This document shows, in pieces, positions 42,776 through 52,380 of a DNA stretch of 64,000 bases. The position numbers and the translations under genes are program-made. The DNA is taken from positions 124,001 through 188,000 of the forward strand of contig NZ_JADNYM010000002.1 of assembly GCF_015708085.1 (NCBI RefSeq), read 5' to 3'. Under the pieces are notes generated by a model that saw nothing but the letters and a program-made list of their open reading frames with translations, ran no database searches and was not told the DNA's origin. This stretch comes from Arthrobacter terrae. Its GTDB lineage: Bacteria; Actinomycetota; Actinomycetes; Actinomycetales; Micrococcaceae. How positions within the stretch are numbered: the stretch's first letter is position 1; the number at the start of each line of letters is the position of its first letter.

Positions 42776-43027
42776 ATGCCCAGGATCGTTGTCGATGTCA
42801 TGCCCAAGCCCGAGATTCTCGACCCGCAGGGGAAGGCCATCGCCGCCGCGCTGCCGCGGCTCGGGTTTAGCGGTTTTGCTTCCGTCCGGCAGGGCAAGCG
42901 CTTTGAACTGACCGTCGACGGCGATGTGACGCCGGAAATTCTGCAGCAGGCCCGCGAGGCGGCGGAGAAGATGCTCTCCAATCCCGTGATCGAAGACGTG
43001 GTCAATGTCGAAGTTGTGGCGGACTGA
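42776..43027 (+). CDS. purS: Phosphoribosylformylglycinamidine synthase subunit PurS
   Basis: 83 residues, typical size. [21 protein letters not shown], then [22 protein letters not shown]. Bridges PurQ and PurL in the three-subunit FGAM synthase of purine synthesis. ATG after CAGGAG; purQ follows after 2 bp. Confidence 0.95.
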   Translation: MPRIVVDVMPKPEILDPQGKAIAAALPRLGFSGFASVRQGKRFELTVDGDVTPEILQQAREAAEKMLSNPVIEDVVNVEVVAD

Positions 43028-43029
43028 CC

Positions 43030-43833
43030 ATGACCGAAACTCCTCTCATTGGTTCTGCCTTGATTGACACGGCCGTGGCCCAGGCCGCCGAATCCCCTCT
43101 CGCGGGCGCCCGGATCGGCGTTGTCACTTTTCCAGGCTCGCTCGATGACCGCGACGCAGCCCGCGCGGTGCGCATTGCCGGCGGGACCGCCGTCGAACTC
43201 TGGCACGCCGAGAGCGGTCCGGAGGCATTGCGCGGCGTGGATGCCGTAATCATCCCCGGCGGGTTTTCCTACGGCGACTACTTGCGGGCCGGTGCTATTT
43301 CCCGTTTCGCCCCGCTCATGGAGCAAATTGTCCGGGCGGCCGGCTCGGATTCTGCGGCCAACCTGCTGCCGGTACTGGGTATCTGCAATGGCTTCCAGAT
43401 CCTCACCGAGTCGCACCTGCTGCCCGGTTCCATGCTCAAGAACGATCACCTGAAGTTCATTTGCCGCGACCAGAAACTGCGGGTGGAAAACAACAGCACA
43501 TGGTGGACGTCCGAGTATGCCGCCGGCCAGGAAATTACGGTCCCGCTGAAGAACCAGGACGGCCAGTACATTGCCGATGAGAAGACGCTGGATGCGCTCG
43601 AAGCGGAGGGTCGCGTGGTGTTCCGCTATGTCGGGGCGAATCCGAATGGGTCACGCCGTGACATTGCCGGTATCAGTAATGCTGCCGGCAACGTCGTCGG
43701 TCTGATGCCGCACCCGGAGCACGCCGTCGAAGCCGGCTACGGCCCGGAGTCCGCCAGCGGCCGCAGCACGGGCACGGATGGCCTGGGATTTTTCACCTCG
43801 GTTCTTAACCACCTTGTTGGAGGCACAAAATGA
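43030..43833 (+). CDS. purQ: FGAM synthase glutaminase subunit PurQ
   Basis: 267-residue class I glutamine amidotransferase: catalytic Cys in [10 protein letters not shown], His and Glu in MPHPEHAVE. An N-terminal stretch of about 28 residues precedes the usual start ([19 protein letters not shown]). Provides ammonia to PurL. Overlaps purL by 4 bp. Confidence 0.95.
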   Translation: MTETPLIGSALIDTAVAQAAESPLAGARIGVVTFPGSLDDRDAARAVRIAGGTAVELWHAESGPEALRGVDAVIIPGGFSYGDYLRAGAISRFAPLMEQIVRAAGSDSAANLLPVLGICNGFQILTESHLLPGSMLKNDHLKFICRDQKLRVENNSTWWTSEYAAGQEITVPLKNQDGQYIADEKTLDALEAEGRVVFRYVGANPNGSRRDIAGISNAAGNVVGLMPHPEHAVEAGYGPESASGRSTGTDGLGFFTSVLNHLVGGTK

Positions 43834-46151
43834 GCGGGGAACGCCAAACCGTGGAGACCCGGAAGTTCAATATCGACACAGTAGAACATGCTGCCCACAC
43901 ACCGCAGACGTCACTTCCGTGGGCGGAGCTGGGCCTGAAGGAAAACGAATACAACGAGGTCGTGAAGATCCTGGGCCGCCGTCCTACCGCCGCGGAACTG
44001 GCCATGTACTCGGTGATGTGGAGCGAGCATTGTTCCTATAAGTCCTCCAAAAACCATCTCCGCCAGTTTGGCGACAAGGTCACGGACGAGATGAAGGAAC
44101 ATCTGCTGGTGGGCATCGGTGAGAACGCCGGCGTGGTGGATATCGGTGACGGCTGGGCGGTGACGTTCAAGGTGGAATCCCACAACCACCCCTCCTTCGT
44201 GGAGCCCTATCAGGGCGCAGCGACCGGTGTCGGCGGCATTGTCCGTGACATTATATCGATGGGCGCACGCCCGGTTGCCGTGATGGATCCGTTGCGTTTC
44301 GGCGCCATTGACCACCCGGATACGGCGCGCCTGGTGCACGGTATCGTCTCGGGGATCGGTGGCTACGGGAACTGTCTGGGCCTGCCGAACATCGGTGGCG
44401 AAGTGGTCTTTGACGCCGTGTACCAGGGCAACCCGCTGGTGAATGCGCTGGCCGTGGGTGTGATGCGGCATGAGGACATCCGGCTGGCCAATGCTTCCGG
44501 GGTCGGCAACAAGGTAGTGCTCTTCGGCGCCCGCACCGGCGGCGACGGCATTGGCGGCGCGTCGGTGCTGGCCAGCGAATCCTTCGATTCGGCCAAACCG
44601 TCCAAGCGCCCCGCGGTGCAGGTGGGCGATCCGTTTGCGGAGAAGGTTCTTATTGAGTGCTGCCTGGAACTGTTCAAGGCCTCCGTGGTGGAGGGCATCC
44701 AGGATCTGGGCGCTGCCGGCATCTCCTGTGCCACCTCCGAGCTGGCGTCCAACGGCGACGGCGGCATGCACGTCGAACTGACCAAAGTGCTGCTCCGGGA
44801 CCCAAGCCTGACACCGGGTGAAATCCTGATGTCCGAGTCGCAGGAACGCATGATGGCCGTGGTCACGCCGGATAACGTCGCAGCCTTTGAGTCGATCATG
44901 GATAAATGGGCCGTGGAATATTCCTGGCTGGGCGAGGTCACGGACACCGGGCGGCTGATCATTGAGTGGGACGGCGAGAAGATCGTGGACGTGGACCCGC
45001 GTACGGTTGCCCACGAAGGACCCGTCTACGACCGGCCGTTCCATCGTCCGCAATGGCTGGACGGCGTGCAGGCGGATACGTTTACCTCCTCTCCTGCCGC
45101 AGCCGGCCGGCCCGCCGACGGCGCCGCCCTGGCTGCCGCCGTCCTCGAACTGATGGCGTCCCCGAATATGTGCTCCAAGGACTGGGTCACCGACCAGTAC
45201 GACCGTTATGTGCAGGGCAACACGGCGCTGGCGATGCCCGACGATGCGGGAGTGGTACGTGTTGACGAGTCAACCGGGCTGGGGGTGTCCATTTCCACTG
45301 ACGCCAACGGCCGCTACTCGTACCTGAACCCCTATGAGGGCGCGCGGCTGGCGCTGGCGGAGTCCTACCGCAACGTCGCTACCTCCGGCGCCCGTCCGCT
45401 CGCGGTCACCGATTGCCTGAACTTCGGCTCGCCGGAAGATCCCGAGGTGATGTGGCAGTTCGCCGAGTCCGTCCGCGGTCTCTCGGACGGGTGCCGCGAG
45501 CTGGGCGTCCCGGTCACCGGCGGCAATGTTTCGCTGTACAACCAGACCGGGGGCGTGGCGATCCATCCGACTCCCGTGGTCGGTGTTTTGGGCGTGTTCG
45601 ACGACGTTGCCCGCCGCACGCCGTCGGGCTGGGTTGAGGACGGGCAGGCAATCTACCTGCTGGGCACCACGGCCGACGAGCTGGATGGTTCCGAGTGGGC
45701 GAATCTGCGCGGTCATCTGGGCGGTCAGCCGCCTAAGGCGGATCTGTCGCTGGAGCGTCAGCTGGGCGGGATCCTGATCAACGGCTCCAGGGACGGCATG
45801 GTGGATTCTGCCCACGACCTCTCCGAAGGCGGCTTGGCGGCAGTACTGGTGGAGTCCTGCCTGCGCTTCAACGTCGGTGCACGCGTCAGCGTTGCGGCAG
45901 TCTGCGAGCGCGACGGTGTGGATGCTTTCACCCTGCTGTTCTCCGAATCGCAGGCGCGCGCCGTCGTCGCCGTTCCGAGGTCGGAGGAAATACGCTTCAC
46001 CGACATGTGCACCGCGCGCGCCTTCCCGGCGGTCCGGATTGGCATCGTGGATGCAGAATCCGGGTCCTTGCATGTGCAGGGGCAGTTTGAGCTGTCTTTG
46101 GCTGAACTGCGCGTTGCCCACGAAGGAACGCTGCCGCGCTACTTCGGCTAG
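43830..46151 (+). CDS. purL: FGAM synthase large subunit PurL
   Basis: 773 residues, the small-PurL form that needs PurS and Pur[20 protein letters not shown], the glycine-rich [13 protein letters not shown], and a second AIR-synthase-like half ([28 protein letters not shown]) are present. Starts 4 bp inside purQ. Confidence 0.96.
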   Translation: MSGERQTVETRKFNIDTVEHAAHTPQTSLPWAELGLKENEYNEVVKILGRRPTAAELAMYSVMWSEHCSYKSSKNHLRQFGDKVTDEMKEHLLVGIGENAGVVDIGDGWAVTFKVESHNHPSFVEPYQGAATGVGGIVRDIISMGARPVAVMDPLRFGAIDHPDTARLVHGIVSGIGGYGNCLGLPNIGGEVVFDAVYQGNPLVNALAVGVMRHEDIRLANASGVGNKVVLFGARTGGDGIGGASVLASESFDSAKPSKRPAVQVGDPFAEKVLIECCLELFKASVVEGIQDLGAAGISCATSELASNGDGGMHVELTKVLLRDPSLTPGEILMSESQERMMAVVTPDNVAAFESIMDKWAVEYSWLGEVTDTGRLIIEWDGEKIVDVDPRTVAHEGPVYDRPFHRPQWLDGVQADTFTSSPAAAGRPADGAALAAAVLELMASPNMCSKDWVTDQYDRYVQGNTALAMPDDAGVVRVDESTGLGVSISTDANGRYSYLNPYEGARLALAESYRNVATSGARPLAVTDCLNFGSPEDPEVMWQFAESVRGLSDGCRELGVPVTGGNVSLYNQTGGVAIHPTPVVGVLGVFDDVARRTPSGWVEDGQAIYLLGTTADELDGSEWANLRGHLGGQPPKADLSLERQLGGILINGSRDGMVDSAHDLSEGGLAAVLVESCLRFNVGARVSVAAVCERDGVDAFTLLFSESQARAVVAVPRSEEIRFTDMCTARAFPAVRIGIVDAESGSLHVQGQFELSLAELRVAHEGTLPRYFG

Positions 46152-46161
46152 AACCCCATCC

Positions 46162-46213
46162 ACTGTGCCGCAGCGCTCCGATGCACACGTAAAACGGAGC
46201 GCTGCGGCACAGT
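46162..46213. terminator. Bidirectional terminator between purL and the DUF1990 gene
   Basis: A perfect 19-bp inverted repeat (46162-46180 with 46195-46213; arms begin ACTGTGCCGCAGCG) with a 14-base loop between convergent genes; plus-strand RNA continues CGUUUU. Strong structure for both directions. Confidence 0.8.
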
Positions 46214-46242
46214 CGTTTTGAGAATCTTCGCGAAAAGGACAA

Positions 46243-46887
46243 CTACTCCCCCGTCGATGAGAGCGGTCCGCCCGCGGCGATTCGGCGTGCAGCGTGCAGA
46301 TAGCGCCGCGTGATCAGTCGTTGGGACAGCGTGGTGACCGGGGCCGCGAGACGGAAGATCAGGCCCGCCGGTTTGCTGAACGCGAGCACATCAAACCAGA
46401 CCGTGCCGTCCCCGCCAAGGCGGGCGGTAAAAGCCTCTTCGCCGCTGGCCGGATGTCCGGGCAGGGTTCCGTAACCAAACCCGGCCATGTCCCCGTGGTC
46501 CGGCCCTCGTTGCTCCTGGGTCCCGGCGTCGGCGTCAGTTTCCTGTGCCCAGACCACCTGGCACGGTACCGCCAGGCGCAGATCACCGATCCCAAATCCA
46601 CTGACCACCCGCACACCCGGCACGGCGCGTCCCGGGCCGCGAACTGCCAGCCCGGCGCCGCGCTGGATTTCCCAGCTGAGTATGCCTTCCGCAAGGCGCT
46701 CGTACGCAGGGCGCCCGCGCCCGACGATGATGCTCTTGTGCACCCAGCGGTAGCCCGCTGGCGGGACGGAATCCCGGGCGGCGGGTTCCGTACCTCTGCG
46801 GTGTTCCTGCCCGGACAGCCCGCGCGCAAATATTTGCGTCACCCCACGCTCCGGGTAGGTCAGCTCCCCCTGCCCCGGGCGCTTCAT
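46243..46887 (-). CDS. DUF1990-family protein
   Basis: 214 residues. GFGYGTLPGHPASGEEAFTARL and VWFDVLAFSKPA are characteristic DUF1990 segments. No signal peptide; function unknown, possibly a small-molecule-binding fold. Its start overlaps the MmcQ-family gene by 4 bp, so both are on one transcript. Confidence 0.82.
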   Translation of the reverse strand: MKRPGQGELTYPERGVTQIFARGLSGQEHRRGTEPAARDSVPPAGYRWVHKSIIVGRGRPAYERLAEGILSWEIQRGAGLAVRGPGRAVPGVRVVSGFGIGDLRLAVPCQVVWAQETDADAGTQEQRGPDHGDMAGFGYGTLPGHPASGEEAFTARLGGDGTVWFDVLAFSKPAGLIFRLAAPVTTLSQRLITRRYLHAARRIAAGGPLSSTGE

Positions 46888-47297
46888 TGGGTTGCGCCTG
46901 TGTCGATAATCCGCAGCAGGCGAAGGGCCTCGCGCTGCGCCCGGGCCAGGGTTGCCACTACCAGATCGTGGGAATCCTCAATCATGTCCTTGATCATCGC
47001 CTCCTCCAGCTCACCGTCACAGCAAACTCCGTTCCAATGGGTCTTGTTCAGATGGTAGGCGCCGGTAATTTCCGGATGCACGCAACGCAGCGAAAGAGCC
47101 AGTTCCGGTTCGCATTTGACGCTGATGGACAAAGGGTCGGCGTCAAGGCGGCTCAACGCAAACATTTTTGCCGTATGCCGGAAATTCCCGCTGACAGCTG
47201 GCCTGACCTTGAACACGGAGGTCTCCGGCCCAAAGGGAAACTCCTCGACGGCACCCGGGAGGTCCAAACACACGGCCCGGAGCTGTTTCCTGTCCAC
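46884..47297 (-). CDS. MmcQ/YjbR-family protein
   Basis: 137 residues: LRAVCLDLPGAVEEFPFGPETSVFKV, then MFALSRLDADPLSISVKCEPELALSLR and THWNGV. MmcQ/YjbR proteins have a CyaY-like fold and are often described as DNA-binding by annotation, without biochemical proof. Confidence 0.85.
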   Translation of the reverse strand: MDRKQLRAVCLDLPGAVEEFPFGPETSVFKVRPAVSGNFRHTAKMFALSRLDADPLSISVKCEPELALSLRCVHPEITGAYHLNKTHWNGVCCDGELEEAMIKDMIEDSHDLVVATLARAQREALRLLRIIDTGATQ

Positions 47298-47328
47298 AGC
47301 TGGAGTTTATACCGAGACACGTTCACGA

Positions 47329-48246
47329 TCACCCGGTTTTCAAATAGTCCTCCAGCAGAACCACCTTGAGTCCAGCAGCCTTCTGAGCTGCCAGAAATGC
47401 CTGAATGTCCGCGGCGAATTCCGGCCGGAAGTGCATTAGCACTATTTCGCCCGGCCGCAGCGCAGCCCCGTACTGATAGTCCATTTTCCCGGCATTGGCC
47501 TTCGCCTCCCAGTCAATGATTGCCTTCATGCCACAGTCCGCAGCAGCCTTACGGGTCACATTCGTATAGGGTCCGCCGGGCGGGCGAAAGAAGACCGGGC
47601 GACGGCCGTAGTGTTGCTGAACGAAGTCTGCCATCTGGCAGATCTCGGCCTTTTGGGCGGCGTAGGGAAGCTGGATCAGGTTCAAGGCGTGGCTGACCGA
47701 GTGGTCCTCCACAACGCTGCCGGCCGCCACGAAATCATTGAAGAATGCCGGGTTGCCGCTGATAAACGACTGGGCCAGAAACAGGGATGCCTTGATCCCG
47801 TTGTCCTGGAGGATTTTCAGGTCCTGCGGCAACTTGGTGGCGCCGTCGTCGATGGTCAGGAAGAGAACCTTCTGTTCGGTCGGCACCTTGGTCAGCACCG
47901 GAACCATGCCGTCAGTGACCGGCGGCAGAATATAGTCCGGCACGAGCGGCGGGTCCGCGGGTACTGGAGCGGCCGACGGCGCTACAACGGCCGGTTCGGA
48001 CGCCGTCGTCGACGCCACGGTACCGGCCGGAGACGTCGACGTCCCTGATTGCGCAGGCCCGGTCACGGGAGTATCGGACAGGGACGGCGACGTTCCTGTC
48101 CCGGCCGCCCGCGTAACCGGGACGGCCTGCCTTACTTCCCCGGAGATCCACAGGCCTGTCAGCACTAACGCGCAGATAACGACGGCGACAAGAGCGGTCC
48201 CTATCCGCCGGCCCGGGTGTCGGAACGATGTGAATTGATGGGGCAC
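47329..48246 (-). CDS. Polysaccharide deacetylase (CE4), membrane-anchored or secreted
   Basis: 305 residues. An N-terminal membrane helix (IGTALVAVVICALVLTGLWI) and a Ser/Thr/Pro linker (to about residue 100) lead to a CE4 domain: LTIDDGATK (motif 1, Ile instead of the usual Phe), DHSVSHAL (metal HxxxH), FFRPPGGPY and LMHF. Probably acts on peptidoglycan or an extracellular polysaccharide. Confidence 0.88.
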   Translation of the reverse strand: MPHQFTSFRHPGRRIGTALVAVVICALVLTGLWISGEVRQAVPVTRAAGTGTSPSLSDTPVTGPAQSGTSTSPAGTVASTTASEPAVVAPSAAPVPADPPLVPDYILPPVTDGMVPVLTKVPTEQKVLFLTIDDGATKLPQDLKILQDNGIKASLFLAQSFISGNPAFFNDFVAAGSVVEDHSVSHALNLIQLPYAAQKAEICQMADFVQQHYGRRPVFFRPPGGPYTNVTRKAAADCGMKAIIDWEAKANAGKMDYQYGAALRPGEIVLMHFRPEFAADIQAFLAAQKAAGLKVVLLEDYLKTG

Positions 48247-48334
48247 TACTGTCCTTGCTGACTTGGGATGACTACGAATTGCACCTTAGCAGACTGAGAA
48301 TGCCAGCTTGGTACGGTGCGATTCTTAAACCGAT

Positions 48335-48757
48335 TCAGCGGCCGATTCCGAGTTTCGGCGCCTCGATGGCCGGGCAACGGTCCATCACCACCCGAAGACC
48401 GGCTCCTAATGCGCGCTCCGCGGCCGCCGCATCAACAACGCCGAGCTGAAGCCACACCGCTTTGGCGCCGATGGCAATAGCCTCGTCCACGACTGCCCCA
48501 ACCCGCTGGGAATTCACGAAGCAGTCCACCACATCAATCGGTCCAGGGACGTCAGATAAGCGCTGGTAGCCGGTGGCCCCGTGCACATCATCGCCTTTCA
48601 ACGAGATCGGGACAATGTCCATGCCTAATGACTTCGCCAGCATCATGGACACGCCCAGAGCGGCACGGTTCGGGTTGTTGGACAGCCCGACAATGGCCCA
48701 TCTGGCTGGTGTGGACAGCAAATCGGCGATGACCTGCGGATCGTTTACGGGAAGCAT
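48335..48757 (-). CDS. CoA-binding-domain protein (YccU type)
   Basis: About 140 residues. CoA-binding Rossmann-like fold: WAIVGLSNNPNRAALGVSMMLAKSLGMDIVPISLKGDDVHG, then DVVDCFVNSQRVG and AVWLQLGV. The ATG at 48757 removes a proline-rich extension. Stands 4 bp after the gene above it. Function unknown. Confidence 0.85.
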   Translation of the reverse strand: MLPVNDPQVIADLLSTPARWAIVGLSNNPNRAALGVSMMLAKSLGMDIVPISLKGDDVHGATGYQRLSDVPGPIDVVDCFVNSQRVGAVVDEAIAIGAKAVWLQLGVVDAAAAERALGAGLRVVMDRCPAIEAPKLGIGR

Positions 48758-48761
48758 TCGG

Positions 48762-49178
48762 CTAACTACTGTTGCTGAGTTCTTCGGCGTATAGGGACCA
48801 GAATTCGTTTGGCCGGGCGGCGGCGGGATCAATTTTCTTCAGCCGTTGCTCAAAGTCGATGGCAACCTTGGCAAAGTCTGCATCGTCATCCTCCGGGCCT
48901 ACCGAGTCTCGGTCGATCGCTCCCCAGACGGTGGCGATATCCACCAGCTGAGCCAGGGAGGACGCCATCAGACTCTCGTCATCTTCGCAGACGCAATAGA
49001 CCGCACCGGTGCTGCGGTTGACCGCCACGAACTGGAAATCGCCATCGTTGAAAATGACGGCCCTGCCCGATTCGTCATTGTTGAACGGGGGCTCCAGCCA
49101 GTTACCGTCCAGCGGAATGTCCTCCAGACCGATCGGCACCAGCGGCGCCAGGCCCTCGGCAATCTGATCATCGTTCAT
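48762..49178 (-). CDS. Conserved hypothetical protein, SUKH-like
   Basis: About 138 residues. The core GDFQFVAVNRSTGAVYCVCEDDESLMASSLAQLVDI resembles SUKH-superfamily proteins (Smi1/Knr4, immunity proteins). ATG 49178 chosen over a start 8 codons upstream. No polymorphic toxin gene is adjacent, so an immunity role cannot be argued from context. Confidence 0.6.
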   Translation of the reverse strand: MNDDQIAEGLAPLVPIGLEDIPLDGNWLEPPFNNDESGRAVIFNDGDFQFVAVNRSTGAVYCVCEDDESLMASSLAQLVDIATVWGAIDRDSVGPEDDDADFAKVAIDFEQRLKKIDPAAARPNEFWSLYAEELSNSS

Positions 49179-49201
49179 CGGTTCCTCCCGTATTCCTGAC
49201 A

Positions 49202-50020
49202 TTAGCCACCGGTTCTGGACACGTCAATGACCTGATAATCCTGCGCCGACCGGCGGTTCTGCAGGACGGGCAGGAATTCCCGGACCTCGTCGATACGCTT
49301 TCGGCTGACCTCAGCCGTCGCCACGCCCTCCGCCTCATCGTTGAGGAAATCCTGCGCAACCCCCATCGGGTCCAGGATGACCGAATGGCCGACGCAATGG
49401 TCGCTGGATGAACCCGCGGCCGCCACGGCACACGTGTTCTCGATCGCGCGGGCCTTAAGCAAAGTCTCCCAGTGCTCGATCTTATGCTCACCCTTGAACC
49501 AGGCTGCCGACACCGTAATCAGCTCGGCACCCTGCACCGCCAGGGCGCGCGCCAGCTCGGGGAAGCGAAGGTCGTAGCAGGTCATTATCCCCACCCGCAG
49601 GCCGCCGATCGACACCACCTTAATGCCGCCGTCGCCCGGTTTAATCCGCAGCGATTCCTGATACGAGAACGCGTCATATAGGTGCAGTTTGCGGTAAGTA
49701 GTCAGGATCCTGCCGTCATCGCCGATGGCAATCAGGGTATTGAAGGGACGCTTTTCACCGCTGGACTCATACCCACCGGCGATGACCGCAATACCGATCT
49801 CGCTGGCGATGCGCGATACGCCCTGCACAAAAGAACTCCAGCGAGCATCCACGGCGGCCGTGAAATCTCCTTCCACCTGACCGACGGAGAACATCGATTC
49901 CTCCGGAAAGACGATCAATGCGGATCCCTCGTCCCGCGCGGCCGACGCGAGCCGGCGCATGATGCCGAGGTTTCCGTCGACATCCCCACCTGGGTTGAAT
50001 TGACCTACGCTGACTTTCAT
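49202..50020 (-). CDS. Carbon-nitrogen hydrolase (nitrilase superfamily)
   Basis: 272 residues from the ATG at 50020 (MKVSVGQFNPGGD). The catalytic triad is visible: Glu in FPEES, Lys in YRKLHLYDAF, Cys in MTCYDLRFPE. Members hydrolyse amides; the sequence is closest in style to the Nit/omega-amidase group. Substrate unknown. Confidence 0.9.
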   Translation of the reverse strand: MKVSVGQFNPGGDVDGNLGIMRRLASAARDEGSALIVFPEESMFSVGQVEGDFTAAVDARWSSFVQGVSRIASEIGIAVIAGGYESSGEKRPFNTLIAIGDDGRILTTYRKLHLYDAFSYQESLRIKPGDGGIKVVSIGGLRVGIMTCYDLRFPELARALAVQGAELITVSAAWFKGEHKIEHWETLLKARAIENTCAVAAAGSSSDHCVGHSVILDPMGVAQDFLNDEAEGVATAEVSRKRIDEVREFLPVLQNRRSAQDYQVIDVSRTGG

Positions 50021-50142
50021 CGCCACTCCCGTGCTCGTTGCCGTCGGTTCCAGCGTAGTCGCTTCCGGCTCTTTGGCGCCCGGTGCGTTTGTAACACCCA
50101 TCCCGGCAATTAACTGCGTCGCCCGTCGGCTAAAATGCGGGT

Positions 50143-50500
50143 ATGCCACACCGACCGCTCGTTGTGATTCCCGACCCCGAGGACGCCGGTTGCGCGGACA
50201 TCACCGTTCAGGGAAGAGTCGCAAATCGGAGCTACCAATTCATTTTTGGACTCCGGGCCGGGCCGCACGCTGGTCCCTTATGATAAGTTCTCAGCCGCTT
50301 TTGCCCGCACTGGCAGGCATGCTTCGCACGCTGTTTTCGAAGCGATCGATGACGACGTTATTAGGGTTCCGGAGGTCAGCGTCGGGCCAATGCGACGCGA
50401 TCCGCTGGAAATCATCAGGGCGGGACGACACTCCTCGCGGGCACGTGCGCTGATCGGAATGGACATCCTCCGGTATTACCAATGTCATCTACCGGAGCGG
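50143..50500 (+). pseudogene. Broken retropepsin-like aspartic protease gene, fragment 1
   Basis: An ORF starting at ATG 50143 runs to a T5 run at 50243-50247, after which the readable sequence continues in the next frame (LDSGPGRTLVPYDKFSAAF ... LIGMDILRYY). One extra T explains the break. DSG is the retropepsin catalytic motif and the IGMDIL segment a typical downstream flap-end motif. The frame decays after about 50480. Confidence 0.55.
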
Positions 50501-50850
50501 GAATTACCGTGGTCGACGTGGGTTTTCTTATGCCAAACGTCTGCGGCTTCCAGGAGGTTCAGTCAACCTTCGGGACTGACGCGACCGGTAGCAGAGTTGA
50601 AACCCGGACATTCATTATGGTGGGCCCCGAGATAGGTGGTTACCGGTTTCCGGCACACCGGGTGGCTGCAGTCGATCTGTCCAACGCCAACGAATCGCTG
50701 GAAACGCGGATGGACATGATCCTTGGTTACACGACTTTGCGGCAGGCGAACTGGCTGATGGACTTTCCCGCGAAGCGCTGGGCCGTTACCCGGCCGCCTC
50801 GAACGCAGGAACTCGCTGGAGCCACTTGTGACGCCGATCCCGTCAAATGA
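50482..50850 (+). pseudogene. Retropepsin-like aspartic protease, C-terminal fragment 2
   Basis: Frame readable from 50482: the downstream part VGPEIGGYRFPAHRVAAVDLSNANESLETRM, MILGYTTLRQANWLMDFPAKRWAVTR matches a retropepsin-like C-terminal half, but no DT/SG motif lies upstream in frame. It may be the remnant of a second tandem copy. No signal peptide. Confidence 0.5.
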
Positions 50851-50885
50851 CGGCCAGGACGCGCATCATTTACCGGGATCGGAGT
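50831..50885. terminator. Inverted repeat between the protease remnant and purA
   Basis: 20-base arms (50831-50850 and 50866-50885) match at 17 positions around a 15-base loop, between convergent genes. The left arm includes the stop codon of fragment 2. Probable bidirectional terminator. Confidence 0.6.
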
Positions 50886-50895
50886 CATTACGACG

Positions 50896-52185
50896 TCAGG
50901 CGTTGATCAGATCGTGAATCACGATGGTCTGGTCCCGGTCGGGGCCGACACCAATGGCGGAAAACCGCGTACCTGACATGGATTCCAGGGCCCGGACATA
51001 GCGTTGTGCGTTTTCCGGGAGATCCGCCATGGTCCTGGCCCTGGTAATGTCCTCGGTCCAGCCGTCAAAATATTCAAAGACCGGCTTGGCGTGGTGGAAA
51101 TCCGTTTGGGTCATGGGCATCTCATCGAAACGAACGCCGTCGATGTCGTAGGCCACGCAGACCGGGATCCGGGCTATCCCGGTGAGCACGTCCAGTTTGG
51201 TGACGAAGTAGTCGGTGAAGCCGTTCACCCGGGAGGCATAGCGGGCCAGCACCGCGTCGTACCAGCCACAGCGCCGCGGGCGTCCGGTATTGACCCCGAA
51301 TTCCCCGCCCGTCTTCTGCAGATACTCGCCCATTTCGTCGAACAGCTCCGTGGGGAACGGTCCCGCACCTACTCGCGTGGTGTAAGCCTTGATAATGCCC
51401 ACCGCACGGTTGATCCGGGCGGGTCCGATGCCGGAGCCGACGGAGGCGCCGCCCGCCGTCGGGTTGGATGACGTCACAAAGGGGTAGGTGCCGTGGTCCA
51501 CGTCCAGGAAGGTGGCCTGGCCTCCCTCCATCAAGACAACCTTGCCGTCGTCGAGCGCCTTATTGAGAACGTATTCCGAATCGATGATCAGCGGCCGCAG
51601 CCGTTCGGCGAAGCCCAGGAAGTACTCCACCGTCTCGTCGACGCTGATCGCACGGCGGTTGTAGACCTTGACCAGCAGTTCGTTTTTCTGCTGCAGCGAC
51701 CCTTCCACCTTCTGCCGCAGGATCGACTCGTCGAGCACATCCTGCACGCGAATGCCGAGCCGGGCCACCTTGTCCATGTAGGCCGGACCGATGCCGCGTC
51801 CCGTCGTGCCAATGGCGCGCTTGCCCAGGAACCGTTCGGTGACCTTGTCCAGTACCTGATGGTAGGGGGCCACCAGGTGGGCATTGGCGGAGACGCGGAG
51901 CTTAGAGGTATCGGCGCCGCGCGCCTGCAGCCCCTCGATTTCGGCGAAGAGCGCCTCGAGGTTCACCACGCAGCCATTGCCGATGATCGGTACGGCATTG
52001 GGGCTCAGAATGCCGGCCGGAAGGAGCTTGAGCTCATACTTCTCACCGCCGACGACGACGGTGTGCCCGGCATTGTTTCCGCCGTTCGGCTTGACCACGT
52101 AGTCCACGCGGCCGCCCAACAGATCGGTTGCCTTGCCTTTGCCTTCGTCGCCCCACTGGGCACCGACGATTACGATTGCGGGCAT
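50896..52185 (-). CDS. purA: Adenylosuccinate synthetase
   Basis: 429 residues from ATG 52185 (GGGGGAGGATCCC upstream). GTP-binding [51 protein letters not shown] and [17 protein letters not shown] are all intact. Converts IMP and Asp to adenylosuccinate. Second purine-synthesis locus of the window, unlinked to purSQL. Confidence 0.97.
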   Translation of the reverse strand: MPAIVIVGAQWGDEGKGKATDLLGGRVDYVVKPNGGNNAGHTVVVGGEKYELKLLPAGILSPNAVPIIGNGCVVNLEALFAEIEGLQARGADTSKLRVSANAHLVAPYHQVLDKVTERFLGKRAIGTTGRGIGPAYMDKVARLGIRVQDVLDESILRQKVEGSLQQKNELLVKVYNRRAISVDETVEYFLGFAERLRPLIIDSEYVLNKALDDGKVVLMEGGQATFLDVDHGTYPFVTSSNPTAGGASVGSGIGPARINRAVGIIKAYTTRVGAGPFPTELFDEMGEYLQKTGGEFGVNTGRPRRCGWYDAVLARYASRVNGFTDYFVTKLDVLTGIARIPVCVAYDIDGVRFDEMPMTQTDFHHAKPVFEYFDGWTEDITRARTMADLPENAQRYVRALESMSGTRFSAIGVGPDRDQTIVIHDLINA

Positions 52186-52340
52186 GGGATCCTCCCCCAT
52201 TGGTTGGGCACTAGACCGCGGACCCACTGGGGCAACCGGCCATGCGCCACACATCAGAATGCCCCACTCGCACGGGTCCCGGCCGGCAAAAGATGCCGGT
52301 CGGGGACAGTGTCGTAAGTTGGGGGCTCTTACCCGCCAAG

Positions 52341-52380
52341 TTTAGCCGACTTCGGCCGCGCCGTTTAGCCGACTTCGGCC
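52341..52380. repeat. 17-bp direct repeat at the end of the 2-hydroxyacid dehydrogenase gene
   Basis: TTTAGCCGACTTCGGCC occurs at 52341-52357 and 52364-52380. The gene's stop lies in the first copy. The duplication is what sets the last residues of the protein. Confidence 0.85.

Noticed and set aside
43911-45053. 380-codon minus-strand ORF
   Set aside because: Antisense to purL; His/Gln-rich shadow of codon-biased sequence.
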